In this document: in pieces, positions 12,226 to 24,907 of the stretch
Numbering within the stretch: position 1 is the first letter of the stretch
Layout of the letters: every line of letters begins with the position of its first letter
NCBI GenBank assembly: GCA_039720395.1
Contig: CM077827.1
Location: forward strand, 24,828,375-24,892,374
Origin: Liquidambar formosana
Lineage: Eukaryota; Streptophyta; Magnoliopsida; Saxifragales; Altingiaceae
Length of the DNA: 64,000 bases
Reading direction: 5' to 3'
Position numbers and translations under genes: made by a program
Notes under the pieces: model-generated
Database searches by the model: none
What the model was told of the DNA's origin: nothing
The model's input: only the letters and a program-made list of their open reading frames with translations

Positions 12226-13430
12226 CGGCTCATGAGCTTTTCAAGGACTCTTTCAAGTGGCATGTATAGCTCGATGAATTGGTGAGGTGGATTGACATCA
12301 TTGAGGGAGATGGGTTGAATGGGTTGAGTTATGGTATTGACCTCGGCATTGTTCTTCCCAGCAAAGTTTGTCATACGACTCCTCACTTCCTCAGTTTTGA
12401 TCGTCCCATCATTGATAGCATCCTCAACCTGCGTGCCAACCCCAATAAGAGCTTTAAAATTTGAGAAATAGTAGGCGAATTGGTGCTTGTGATACGCAGG
12501 CAGCAAATTCCTAACCACCAACTGAATTTGGTCCTCCTCATTCGGCCTATCCATCATTCTTAAAACTTTCTATCTCCACCTTGTAATGTAAGCGGAGAAA
12601 GTCTCATGAGTTCCTTACTTTGTAGTTTCCAAATCTCTTCAAGTAACGTCCACCTCTGTATTGTACTTATAGTGCTCTGAGAACTCATTGCATATGTCTT
12701 CTCACGTCTAAGTCCTATTCTCATCCAATGCTAATAACTATTTCAAAGCGGAAGTTGCAAGGGTTTCTTGGAACATTTAAGTTAAAAGCTCATTAGTGGC
12801 CCCTCGAGGGTGCATAGCCCGCATATACATCTTCAAATAAGTCTTAAGGCAGCCCGTCTCATCAAATTTCTCCAACTCCAGCATCTTGAATTGCAATGGA
12901 ATACGAGCCATTGGAAACAAAGATAAAGTCTGCACATCGATTATGTTATCGACCCTACGAATCCCTTTTATAGTTCTCTCAAATGGTTCTACTTTGCTAG
13001 CCAATACAGAATCACTGCTAGCAACCTTCCCTTTGGTTTCCCCTTCTAGGTTGATAACCATAGGTTTTAAACTACTTTCCCCCCTTATCTTAGTGTTCTC
13101 ATTGGATTGAGGTCCTTCTTCGGTGCCAACCTCATCAGGTATGGTCAAGATTTGCCATTTTCAAGAATGGGCCTTAAAGCCGTTTTGTTCAAGATTTGCC
13201 ATTTTCTGTTGGTTTTCTTGAGCCATTTTGAATGCTATATCGGATGTCTCGGTGGTATGGTTAAGCTTGGTTATGATGGCTTTTAGGCAAGCCTCAAGGT
13301 CAAAGTGCCCCTCACTAGCTCTTTCGTCGGCTATGTCTGTCTAATGGGTAGATTTAACACTCACTAGACGCCCTTGCGGATTGCGGATCCAAGCCAGCAC
13401 GTCTATGAATAGAAAAAATTTAACCTTTAG
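12226..13430 (-). pseudogene. Element C gag fragment (N-terminal part)
   Basis: It aligns with 2390-3548 of element A. Minus-strand translation shows the Gag core pieces MMDRPNEEDQIQLVVRNLL and FSNFKALIGVGTQVEDAI (about 12400-12557), and upstream the piece SLFPMARIPLQFKMLELEKF with LKMYMRAMHPRG (about 12790-12950). The frame is broken several times, for example between 12557 and 12777, and near 13340 in the N-terminal part. It begins at 12226 because LTR D splits the gene. It would have encoded a capsid protein in the intact element and is clearly dead. Confidence 0.82.
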
Positions 13431-13772
13431 CCTAAGGACTTATCCTAAACCTCTATATTTTCCTTAATGAATTCGGATACCATATTCATTTAATTCATTC
13501 CTTTTATCCAATTGCCTCAAAAAGGACATGAATTGGGGGTATGTGTTAAACAAATAAGGTATAGAGTCCTTCAACTAGGTTTAATGAATTCCCATGGATT
13601 AGCACATCACAAACATAGCTTAACATCCTACTTCCTTAACTTATTCCTTCTAACCCATGGCCTTAAAGGTTAAGGTATAAAGGCATATGTTATGGGCATA
13701 GGATATAGAGCCTTACACCACAAACACGGCATAGTATCATTATAAACAATTGTGGGTGCATGATGGTGAGAT
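13431..13772 (-). other. Element C leader, part 1
   Basis: Non-coding leader corresponding to 3549-3800 of element A. It ends with GAGAT (13768-13772), the left target duplication of the collapsed element F. The leader resumes after 17093. Confidence 0.75.
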
Positions 13773-14022
13773 TGTGGACCCCAGAAATGGTTAAGGCCCA
13801 CAGGAGGGTTTAAAAGTCGCCAATCTGTGGACCCAGGAAAAGAGGGCCCACGAATGGGTTTGGAAAAAGAAAGGAGTCGCCACCTTATTTTTTAAAGGAA
13901 ACAAGGAAAACCCTAAAAACGGTTTTGTTTTAGGAAAACAAAAGATTGACTCCATATTTAAAAATGGAAAGGCAAATGATCTTTTGGAAACCAGAGAAAT
14001 CGGGGATTCGGAGGCTAAGTTA

Positions 14023-14066
14023 CGATATGGGAAGGTTCTAGGCAAAGCCTATAGGCACCCATATCG
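14023..14066 (-). promoter_or_regulatory. LTR stem-loop, copy in LTR F
   Basis: Arms CGATATGGG and CCCATATCG are fully complementary. Inner hairpin TAGGC-AAA-GCCTA is perfect. Confidence 0.65.
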
Positions 14067-15229
14067 CCCTAAACGGTCTCTTAATTTAATTGGGCTAAAT
14101 CAAAGTCTTAATCACACACAAATCAACAGTTATCATCACAGGACAGCATGCATATCATTCATTCATTCATCCATATAATCATGTAAATCAAAGAAAAAAC
14201 AGAAAAAAGAAGGAGGGGGAGAAAACCTAGGATACTTAGTATCCTAGGGCGGACTTGAACATCACGAAGAGCGCCTACGTACCATGTATGGAAATACATG
14301 GATCAAAGTCCACGTAGTTCGAAAGGGAATAGGGTTATAACCTAATCAAGGCCTATGGTAAACCCTAAGTTTCCTTTCAAGTAAAACATGGTAAGTTTCC
14401 AAAATAAATGATTCTCAAAAGATTTTTGGTAAAATATGGAATTTTGATAAAAGATGGAAACTTTGATTTAAAAGGTATCTTTTTATTGAAAGGATACTAT
14501 AGGAATCACCATACCCCTCTATTAGGAAACAACCCTAGGGGGGGGAGAAAGGGAAAGTTTCAAAGGAAGGGAAGAAGGGTGAATTGGGGCACCCTCACAC
14601 CCTACTTACCTTAAGCAAAAGCAACCTGTCAAAGTAACCACCCTATTGCATAGGGTAATTACCTTATTTGTAAGATTTCATCTCACAATAGCCAAAATAA
14701 CCACCCCACATTGGTGGGGTAGTTGCACCTGTTGTACCTGTCAAAGCACCTGCAATTTCCATGCAAACATACCAAAAAATGCCAACCAAACAAGCTAGAT
14801 TCCAAATCAAGCCATTATCATGCCCAAACATGGGCTAACACATGCTCAAAATATCATATCAAGGACAAATAACAGATCTGGACAGAATTGAAATAAGGCT
14901 TAAAATCAACCACAAGTCATGCAACAACATGAATCATAAGCTAACTGAAACCCTAATTCAACCCTACATGCAATGACATGCAAAAAACCCTAAAATCAAC
15001 TATATGAATGCTAGAAATATCATAGTTATCAAATATGCAGCACATATATGTCAACTATGAAGAAAACACGAGAAAAAACCCTAAGCTATCATGCTATATG
15101 CAACTTTCCTAATACAAGGATGAATGAAACCCTAGAATCATAATTGTGCTCAAAATCACATAAAATAACTCTAAATCATGCAAAGCCCATCATAGACATC
15201 ATGCTAATCATGCATATTAATCAATAGAA

Positions 15230-15800
15230 GCATCCACACATGAGAAAAATACAAGCTTGCACATGAAATATAGCTATTCTAAATATAAACTCAATTTCAG
15301 CACTAAGGAAACCCTAGAATCCCAAACATGCAGCAAATCACATGGAACATCATCCTAGCATACTAAACAGCCCATAAATATTATCCTAATCATGCATACA
15401 TTCCAATGGAAGCAACAAAACACAATAAAAACATAAGCTCTAATATGCCAAAGAGTTATTTCATGCAGAAAACCATTTTAAGCACCTAAGAAACCCTAAA
15501 GTCCCAAACATGCAGTAAATCACATGGAATAACATCCTAGCATACTAAACAGCCCATGAATATTATCCTAATCATGCATACTAACTAATAGAAGTAGCAA
15601 AACACAATAAAAACACAAGCTTCAATATGCAAAAGTGTTATTTCATGTAGAAAACCAATTTCAGCACTAAGGGAACCCTAGAATCCCAAACATTCAGTAA
15701 ATCACATGGAATAACATCCTAGCATACTAAACAGCCCATGAATATGATCCTAAACATGCACACTAACTAATAGAAGTAGCAAAACACAATAAAAACACAA
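15230..15800. repeat. 182-bp tandem repeat inside LTR F, about three units
   Basis: The phrase CCCAAACATGCAG (last copy CCCAAACATTCAG) starts at 15321, 15503 and 15685, a spacing of exactly 182 bp each time. The flanking phrases 'acatggaa' and 'catcctagcatactaaacag' repeat with it. Solo LTR D has a single copy (around 10850). This is a recent expansion within the transcribed part of one LTR. Confidence 0.85.
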
Positions 15801-17093
15801 GCTTGAACATGGAATAATGCTATCTTATGCAAAAACCCTAGTTTGAATGAAAGAGAGAAAGGGGAAGAGGCTTACCTATGGTGGCTGCTGTGGAGAGTCC
15901 TCCTCCTCTTATGTGCTGCTGGAAACAACCTCCTTCAAGCCTTCAAGCAATGCTCCAGCCCTCCTTCAAGCCTTCTCTCACACTCTCTCACTCAAAGTTT
16001 AAGTTAAACTACCCTAAGGATGGCTGCCATAGCCTCCAAGTCTCACTCACACTTCAGAAATTGCCTCCAAGTGGCCTCCAAAGTGTCCCCCATTGCTGAA
16101 GTATAAGGGGGTATTTATAGGGATTGAGGGGAAACCCTCAATGGTTGGGATTAAAACCCTAGGGATTGATCCAAGGGCTCTTAGAGGTTCCCTTGGGGCT
16201 CAAGTAGGTCAAAAAAAGCTGAAATTAGGGTTAAATGGCGGCCAAAGGCGAGCAAATCCGAGAAAATAGGGTGGGAGCCGCGTCAAGGCTCAAAAAAGGA
16301 AAGTGGCTCGGGTGACCACCTGGGGCTGGGCGGCTAGCAGCCTGGGCCCAGGCGGCTAGCCGCCCAGGCCTGGGTGGTCACCCGAGGCCATGTCAGCTTT
16401 TGCCCATATTTGACCCTTTCGACTTCCAAATGTGTTTCCGAGCTCAAATCAACTCCGATTTTGACGAAACGAAAGCCAAAACGACCGTGTTTCGAAGGGG
16501 AATGTAACTTGAGTCACTTGAGGGCAAGAAACCCTAGCCATGGCTGCATGGTTGAGTCCTACAAAGGTGGTTAACCGCTATGCCTCACCATCGCTTAGCT
16601 TAGGTATGCACATAGGGTCGCACCGAATGCTTTCTAATTCGAAATTCAACCTCCCTAAACACATTTGGGGATGAAATTAAGACTAATCAAGGTCAAATGA
16701 GTAGTCATAGAGTGAAAATCATAAGCCAATTCGAGCTAACCCGAAGTAGGTCTCTTAGCCAACCTGAGCTTTGTTGAGCCATTCTTATCCCAAACCTTCA
16801 ATTCATCGAATTGAACCCACAAATACCTCAAATGCAATCATATGAACTCCAATTGACAACTTGGAGATCATTTCAAGGTCAAATGGAAAGTTTGTGACCT
16901 AAAAGACGATTATGCCCCTCAAGTCACAAAAGTTCTAATTAACCCTCAAGATCAACTCCAAATCGAACCAAAATTCATACACACCATCCTTAGGACCCTA
17001 GAAACTCAATGCAAAAGACTAGACTCAAAAAGGAAACAAAAAGACACATGCAATGACAAACCCTAGCTAAGGTGACAAAAATGGGGTGTGACA

Positions 17094-17528
17094 GAGATCA
17101 TAGTGCATTATAAGGCCCATTACATGAACTAAGAGAGGATAGGCTAAGGTCCTTCACTTGCTTGAATCAATCCTTATACCTAATCACATGTGGCATCAGG
17201 AACGCCGCGTGGGTCCAGCAGTACGTGATTGATTCATTTAATATACCCAAGGGCAAGCCCAAGGGTACTAGGCAAGAAAGGTTGATAGCTTTCGCCCTAA
17301 CACTTAGAATTAGGAAAACCAAGGTTGAAACTAGGCCTATCGTTGGCAAGGATACATCGAGGGACAATCAAGCCTATCATGCAACAATTTGCGCACACAA
17401 TGCAATAAATGAAAACACACAATCAAGCGGATGCATGTGACTGATTTTAATTAAACCTGAGAAATTAGTTTAACCCAATTAAACTTTATAGATTCTAGTC
17501 CACAAAATCCCCAATGGAGTCACCAAAC
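17094..17528 (-). other. Element C leader, part 2, with PBS
   Basis: Begins with the right GAGAT copy (17094-17098) and continues the leader, matching 3820-4228 of element A. The PBS lies at 17509-17525 and reads TGGTGACTCCATTGGGG on the minus strand, a decayed version of element A's site. The LTR starts at 17529. The open frames across 17162-17440 have no matching open frame in the other leaders and are not supported. Confidence 0.8.
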
Positions 17529-17739
17529 TGTGAACCCATGAAAGTGGCCCACATGATTTAAAAGAAAATAGGTTTGAAAAAGAAAAGGAGTCGCCACCTT
17601 ATTTTTTAAAGGAAACAAGGAAAACCCTAAAACCATTTTGTTTTAAAGAAAACAATTGAAAAGACTCCATGTTTAAAAAGGAAAGGCAAAAAGCGATCTT
17701 TTGGAAACCAAAGAAATTGAGGATTCGGAGGCTAAGTTA

Positions 17740-17783
17740 TGACATGGGAAGATTCTAGGCAAAGCCTATAGGTACCCATGTCA
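17740..17783 (-). promoter_or_regulatory. LTR stem-loop, copy in LTR C
   Basis: Arms TGACATGGG and CCCATGTCA are fully complementary although both differ from those of LTR F. Inner hairpin TAGGC-AAA-GCCTA is perfect. Confidence 0.65.
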
Positions 17784-18223
17784 CCCTTTCGATCTCTCAG
17801 TTCATTTGGGCTAAATTAAGATTTTTCAATACACAAACCAACATTTATCATCACAAGACAATATGCATATCATATATCCCATCCAATCATCCATGCATAA
17901 TAAAATAAAGAAAACAAAATAAAACAGAAAAAAGAAGAGAGGAGAGAAAAACCTAGGATACTTGGATCCTAGAATGGACTTGAGCCTTAAAACGAGCGCC
18001 TACGTACTATGCAACGAAATTCATGGATCAAAGTCCACGTAGTTCGATTAGAATTAGGGTTACAACCTAATATAAACCTATGGTAAAAACCTTAGGTTTT
18101 CTCATTTGAGAATATAGAAAGTATATTAAATAGTCTAAATTTGAAACCTTCCACAAGATAGAAACTTTGATAGAAAAACAGTATTTTATTAATTAAGGAA
18201 ACCCTTAATAATTACCATAGACT

Positions 18224-20953
18224 TGTCACACCCCATTTTTGCACCACCTTACTAGGGCTCATCATTTCATGCATGTTTTTGCTTTGTTTTTTAGTCTAGT
18301 CACTTGCATTAGTTTTCTAGAGTCACAAGGACAATGGATATCAATTTTGGTTCAATTCGGAGTTGATCTTGAGGGATAATAAGAGCTTTTGTGACTTGAG
18401 GGGCATAATCGTCTTTTAGGTTACAAGCTTTTCATTTGACCTTGAAATGATCTCCAAATTATCAATTGGAGTTCATATAGATGCATACGAGGTATTTCTA
18501 AGTTCAATTTGATGAATCAATGGCTCAAGATTAAAATGGCTCGATGTAGTTCAAGTTGGTTAATTGACCCTTCTTTGGGTTAGCTCTAATGGACTCACAA
18601 TTACCAACCAAATCTTTTCAAATGGACATTAATTAGTCATCATTTTATCCCCAAAAGTGTTTTAGAAGGTTTAATTTTGATATGGAATGCATTTAGTTTG
18701 ATCCTATGTGCATACCTATGCTTAGCAAAGGTAGAGCATACCAGTTAACTGCCTTTGTCAAACCTAACCATGCCTCCATGGTTAGTGGTTTTCATCCTAA
18801 AATATTCAAAAATGTATTCCTCATTGAAACACGATCGTTTTGGCTTTTGTTTCATCAAAATCGGACTTAATTTGACCCTTGAAACACTCCTAGAAGGAAA
18901 AGGAGTCAAAATAGGGCAAAAATCCGAAGTGGGCTCGGGTGACCACCCAGCCCCGGGCGGCTAGCTGCCTGGGCCTAGATGGCTAGCCGCCTAGGCCCTG
19001 GTGGTCACCCGAGAGCACTTTCCTATTTTTTTTGCCAACACATTACTGAAGCGGACTCTTACCTATTTTGACGTACAAAGACCCTTTGTGATGAGTTTCC
19101 TTCTAATTTTTGGTAACTTTTGAGTTACTTAAGCCTCAAGGGGGTCTCTAATAGCCCTTGGATTAATTTTTAGGGTTTTAATCCCAGCCATTGGTTAATC
19201 CTACTTGAACTCTATAAATACCTCCTATGCTTCAGCATAAGGGGAGCCACTTTATGCATTAAAACCTAAGTGTTTGAGAGAGAATAAGAGAGAGAGACTT
19301 GAAGGAGAGATAGAGGACCTACTGTAGCCTTGAAGAATATTGATTCAAGTCATCCACAAGAGCAAGAGAGAATCTCTACAGCAGCAAGGAAGGCTTTCCC
19401 AAGGTATGTTCTAACTTTTAAGGCTGAAATTAGGGTTTTCTCTTAGGTTAGCTTTATTGCATGCAACTGTTATGATTTCTACCATGGATTGAGGTTTCTA
19501 TTAGTTAATATATGTGATAATAATGCTATCCATGATGAGTTCTGCATGTTTTAGAGTTAGTTCATAGGTTTTAATGCATAGTTGTGATTCTAGGGCTTTC
19601 GTCGTCCTTGTTTTAGAATAGTGTCATTGCATGTTAAAGTTAGGATTTTTATCATGTTCTATCGCTTTAGTTAGTTAATATGCACGATTTAAGTTCTGTT
19701 TAAAGTGAGTTTAGCATGTTTATAGGTTATTTTGTGTGTTTTCAAGCATGTTTGTGAGTTTAGGGTTTTTATTATTCTTGTTTTAGGATGGTTTCATATA
19801 CCATGTTAGCATAGGGTTTCTTATTTGTTTTCTACATAGTTGTTGTATGTGTTTTAGATATATAATAACTATGATATGTTTTGCATGCATATAGTAGGTT
19901 TCTAGGGTTTTTATGCATGATATGGTATTAGGATTGCATTAGAGCTTATTATTGTTCGCTATTGTTGTTGTTAGCATGTTTAGTGGATGATTTTAGGCCA
20001 TAATACTATTCTGTCTAGATTTGCATGTTATTGTTTTTGCATGGTTTTGAGCACGTGTAAGGGTACAAATAGGTGTGGTAATTATCCTATGGCAAATAGG
20101 GCTACCATTGCTTGAAATTGCTAATGCTTGGAGTTATTGCACTCAAGTAAGTGGGTGTAAAGGTGCCCCAATTCACTTTTCTTTCTTAACTCTTTCCCCT
20201 CTCCCTCTTTAGGGTTAATTCTTAATATGAGTCTATGGTAATTATCAAGGGTTTCCTTAACCAATAAAATTCTGTTTTTTATTTATTTATCAAAGTTCCC
20301 ATCTTGTGGAAGTTTTCCTAAATTCAAAGTTGGTTTATCTATCACATTCAATTCTCTTTCGAATAAGGAAACCTAGGGTTTTTACCATAGGTTTATATTA
20401 AGATTTAACCCTAATTCTATTCGAACTACATGGACTTTGATCCATGTATTTCGTTGCATGGTACGTAGGCGCTCTTTTTTAGGCTCAAGTCCGTTCTAGG
20501 ATCCAAGTATCCTAGGTTTTTATATTTTATTTTCTTTTATTTTCTGTTTTATCTTGCTTATTATGCATGGATGGATGAATGGAATATATGCTACGCATGT
20601 TGTCTTGTGATGATATATATTGATTTTGTGTATTGAAAAGATCTTAATTTAGCTCAAATAAGCTGAGAGACCGAAAGGGTGACATGGGTGCCTATAGGTT
20701 TTGCCTAAAACCTTCCTATGTCATAACTTAGCCTCCGAATCCCTGATTTCTTTGGTTTCCAAAAGATTTGTTTTTGCCTTGCCTTTTTAAATATGGAGTC
20801 ATTTAAATTGTTTTCTTAAAACAAATTGTTTTTAGGGTTTTCCTTGTTTCTTTTAAAAAATAAGGTGGCGACTTCTTTTCCTTTTTCTTTTTCAAACCTA
20901 TTATTTACCATTTCTTTCGCCAATCCTTGTGGGCCCAATTTCCGGGGTTCACA
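18224..20953 (+). repeat. Solo LTR H (2730 bp), plus orientation
   Basis: Starts TGTCACACCCC and ends GGGGTTCACA, with AGACT duplicated at 18219-18223 and 20954-20958. It is one of two LTRs in the window pointing right. In its own direction the order is U3 start, GC-rich palindrome 18933-19013, TATA box TATAAATA 19213-19220, transcribed conserved block about 20421-20475, stem-loop 20680-20723, the PBS-like core about 20865-20876, LTR end. This confirms that the module order read backwards in the minus-strand LTRs is the true transcriptional order. Confidence 0.93.
20680..20723 (+). promoter_or_regulatory. LTR stem-loop, copy in LTR H
   Basis: Arms TGACATGGG and CCTATGTCA pair along most of their length. 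The inner stem TAGG/CCTA has a TTTTG loop. This copy shows the element in sense orientation, 230 bp before the LTR end. Confidence 0.65.
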
Positions 20954-23147
20954 AGACTCATATTAAGAAATTACCCTAAAGAGGGAGAAGAGAAAGAGTT
21001 AAGGAAGAAAGACGTGAATTGGGGCACTTCCATACCCTACTTACTTTCACGCAATAACTCCAAACAAAAGCAAACTTAAGCAATAATAGCCCTATTTGCA
21101 ATAGGATGATCATCACACCTATTCGCACCCTTACACGTGCTCAAAACCATGCAGAAACAACAACATGCAAATCTGGACAGAATAGTATTATGGTTTATAA
21201 TCATCCACTAAACATGCAAACAGCAGAAATAGCGAATAAACATAAACCCTAATGCAATCCTAATACTATAACATGTATGCAAACCTTAGAAATCTACTAT
21301 ATGAATGCATAAAATATCATAGTTATTCTATATATACCATATATGTAACAACCATAAAGAAAAACCAATACAAAAGTCTAAGCTAACATGCTATATGAAA
21401 CTAACCTAAAACAAGGACAATGACAACCCTAAACTCACAATCATGCTTAAAAACTTATAGAACAACTCTAAAACATGCTAAAATCAACATAAATAGCATT
21501 TAAATCATGTATATTAACGAACTAAAGTGATAACACATGATAAAAATCTTATTTTGTTACACCCATAATTTTAAATAAGGTATTAAGGGTTTAATCTATG
21601 GTTAACATAAATCCCATGATTTGTTGGATGGCCACTTGTATAGGTGATACATGTATATAATGTTAGGAGGTTATGATTGAATTTTGTGATCGAGGGTTCT
21701 TTGTTTGATCGTGTTAAGGTATGTTTTGGTGAGCTATGTACCTCTTTGTGGTGCTTGTTGAGTGTTATAGTTGACTATAACCCTTCATAGTTGACTATAA
21801 TAAACAGAATATTTCTTTTTGTGCGTATTGGGTGTTATAGTCAACTATAACAACTTATAGTTGACTATAACAAACAGAATATCACAGAACTATTTTCTAG
21901 GGAGTTATAGTCGACTATAACATACAGGATTTTTGCTGAAGGATTAGATTTTTATGGGGCAAAAAGACCATTTTACCCCTTCCTTTTTGTTTCCTATAAA
22001 ACCTAGCTTCTAGAAGGTTCTCACCCTTTTTTTTTTCTCAGCCAATCAAGAGAGGGGGGATAGGAGAGAGAGAGAGGGGATGGTGGAGAGAGAAAGAGCT
22101 TCTCCCTCCATTTTCATGGGTTTTCATGCATTGTGAGCATGATTTCTCTTCTTTCCACCTAGTTATACACTTGATTTACTTCTTGGGAGTATTATTTATG
22201 GACTTTGTGGTTGAGGTTTCTTGTTTGAGCTCATGTATGTGTTCTTAAAGCTTGTTCTTGGTGGATTAAGCTTGGATTTCATGAGATTTAGCATGGATGT
22301 TCATCCTTACTGAATTCCTTTGCATTTGAGAGGTAATTTCTCATGTATAAGGCTAGGGTTTGCATTTCTCTTAGGATTTAGTTATTATATCCTCACATTT
22401 TGTGTTTATCCATGGTATTTGTGAGGTTTGGTTGCATTTTGGAATTGGAATCTCCATTCTCTTCATTAACCAAGTCATTTGGGAGCTAGGGCTTGGATTA
22501 GGAGTTTGGATGTGCATTCTAGGGCTTGGATTTTTCACCCACAACACATAAGGTTGCATTTTCCACACATTTGGTTGAGGTAGGTGCAATTTACATGGGT
22601 TTAAACTATTGACATGATAATATGGTATATATTATCATAGTATTTGTTATTCTTAAAATTTAGAATATGCATATAGATGATTTATGGAATAAATCTTAAG
22701 ATGGAACTTTGGGTAATTGATGATATAGATTGGGAATTATGTTTATTGAGAATTATGGGTTATCCTATTATGCTTTTTGGGAATTATAAATGCATGGATT
22801 TTATGGGTATTTTTATATGGGTAATTGATATTTTTGGTTTATGATTTTATTGTTGTAATCATAAATGGGAATTTATGTTGTTATCATAATTTGGTATAAT
22901 TATGTGATTACTTTCCACTATGGTTTATGTGTGTGAACCCACGGAAAAGCGCGGTGCCCACAATGAGTGTTTTGGTGAGAATAACTTAGTACGAGTTTAA
23001 AAGACAACAAACAAAAAGGAGTCGCCACCTCATTTTTTAAGGAAAAGAGGAAAACCATAAAAATGTTTTATTTTCAAAACCATATGACTCCATTAAAGGA
23101 AAAGCAAAGTCTTTGAAACCAGAAAATTTGATTTGGGGGCTAAGTTA

Positions 23148-23191
23148 CGACGTGGGAAGGTTCTGGACAAAGCCCATAGGCACTGACATCG
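23148..23191 (-). promoter_or_regulatory. LTR stem-loop, copy in LTR I (partly disrupted)
   Basis: Arms CGACGTGGG and CTGACATCG retain only part of the pairing. The inner part reads TGGAC-AAA-GCCCA, with one mismatch. Decay is expected in a solo LTR. Confidence 0.5.
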
Positions 23192-24907
23192 CCCGAGTTG
23201 GTCTCTTAATTTAATTGGGCTAACTTAAGATCTTTTTCACTCAAATACCATTATATATCATCATAGGGCAGCATGTATAACATATATCCCATCCAATCAT
23301 CCATGCACAATCAAACAAATGAAACAAAACAAAAAGAAAGAAAAGAAAAGAAAAGCCTAGGATACTTGGATCCTAGAACGGACTTGAGCCTCACAAAGAG
23401 CGCCTATGTACCATGCAACGAAATACAAGGATCAAAGTCCACGTAGTTCAAAAAGAATAGGATTACAACCTAATACAAACCCATGGTAAAAACCTTAGGT
23501 TTCCTTGCTCGAGAATGTATTAAATTAGTCCAAAAATTGAAAACTTCCACAAGAGTAAAACTTTGATAGAAAACTAGAATTTTATTAATGAAGGAAACCC
23601 TTGATAGTTACCATGTGTCCGTATTAAGAAATAACCCTAGGAGGGAGAAGAGAAAAGAAAGTAAGGAAAAGTGAATTAGGGCACTTCATACCCTACTTAC
23701 CTGAGCGCAAAAGCTCCAATCATTAGCAATTTCAAGCAATAGCAGCCCTATTTGCAATAGGGCAAGCATTGTACCTGTTTACACCTTTACAAGTGCACAA
23801 AACCATGCAAGGAGACCAATACACTAATCTAGACAGAACCATGACAAGGCCTAAAATCATCCATTCATCATGCAAACAACAAGAATAATGAATAATTAAG
23901 GACCCTTACTCAATCCTACATGCAATGACCTGACTAACATGCATAAAAAAAACCTACCAAAGACACACTAACAATTATGAGAGACTCCAATAATATCAAT
24001 AAACATGATAACTAAGTCTATTCTAACCAAAAAGACGATATTTTATGTAAAATATGAAAATAGGCCTTCTTATGGCGAGCTTTCTTAAGCGAAACTATCC
24101 TAAGATAATTTCACATAAAAAAGTCACTATGGGGAGGTGCAATCATCATATCCTACATAAAATATATATATTAGAACACAATAGAAGTGATTTCATGCTT
24201 AAACACATCACAGAAAGCTCTCATGCAAAACCTTACTTAACGAAAAGGATAATTATCCTTAGAAAAGGATAATATCTCCAAAAACCCTATAAAATCTACT
24301 ATATGAATGCAAACCTAGCATGATTCAACTATATGCAGCATATATAGAATGACTATGATGAGAAACAACTCACAGAGTTAAGCTAAGCATGCTGTATAAA
24401 ACCTGTGTGATTTTAGGGTTATCGAAACCCTAATCTCACAACTATGCATAAAAACCTACGAAAAGACTCTAACACATGCTGAAATCATCATGAATATCAT
24501 TCATATCATATATATTAACTAATAGGAGCATCACTTCGTGACAATTATCATAACAATCTAGACATATGAACTATGCATGATTTAAGAGGATAAAAAGAGT
24601 AACGCTTTCAAATCCTTAGTAAACCAGGGATTATCAAGTATATAAAGCCATAAATCATCTCAAAATCATTCATAATACATCCTAAAACAATGGACTATCC
24701 TAACATGTAGAGTTACATCATGCACTGAACTATTATAAAAGAAGAAGGAGAAGGAGAAGGAGAAGGAGAAAGCCCATGTTCAGCATTCAAGAAGAGTGCT
24801 TACCTCTTGTAGAATCTTCCTTGTCTTCAAACTCCTTGTTCTCTTGCTTGCTTGGGGTTGAAGAGCCTCCTCTTGATGTCTTTCTAGTTCTCCAAACTCG
24901 TAGCTCC

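Larger units (their letters stand above)
13773..17093 (-). mobile_element. Element F collapsed to 53 bp of 3' LTR/PBS plus one complete LTR
   Basis: GAGAT flanks both ends (13768-13772 and 17094-17098). The left part, 13773-13825, starts like an LTR (TGTGGACCCCAG) but after about 45 bp runs into AGTCGCCAATC, which looks like a PBS junction. A second LTR start then follows at 13826 and continues as a full LTR to 17093. The simplest reading is a full element whose 3' LTR and internal region were deleted between two copies of the motif AGTCGCCA, one in the LTR and one in the PBS. Confidence 0.8.
13826..17093 (-). repeat. LTR F (3268 bp)
   Basis: Starts TGTGGACCCAGG and ends GGGGTGTGACA; minus orientation. 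TATA box at 16112-16119 (minus), GC-rich palindrome at about 16307-16387, transcribed conserved block at about 14271-14323, stem-loop at 14023-14066 with perfectly paired arms. It is longer than LTR D mainly because a 182-bp unit is repeated in tandem between about 15230 and 15800. Confidence 0.88.
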
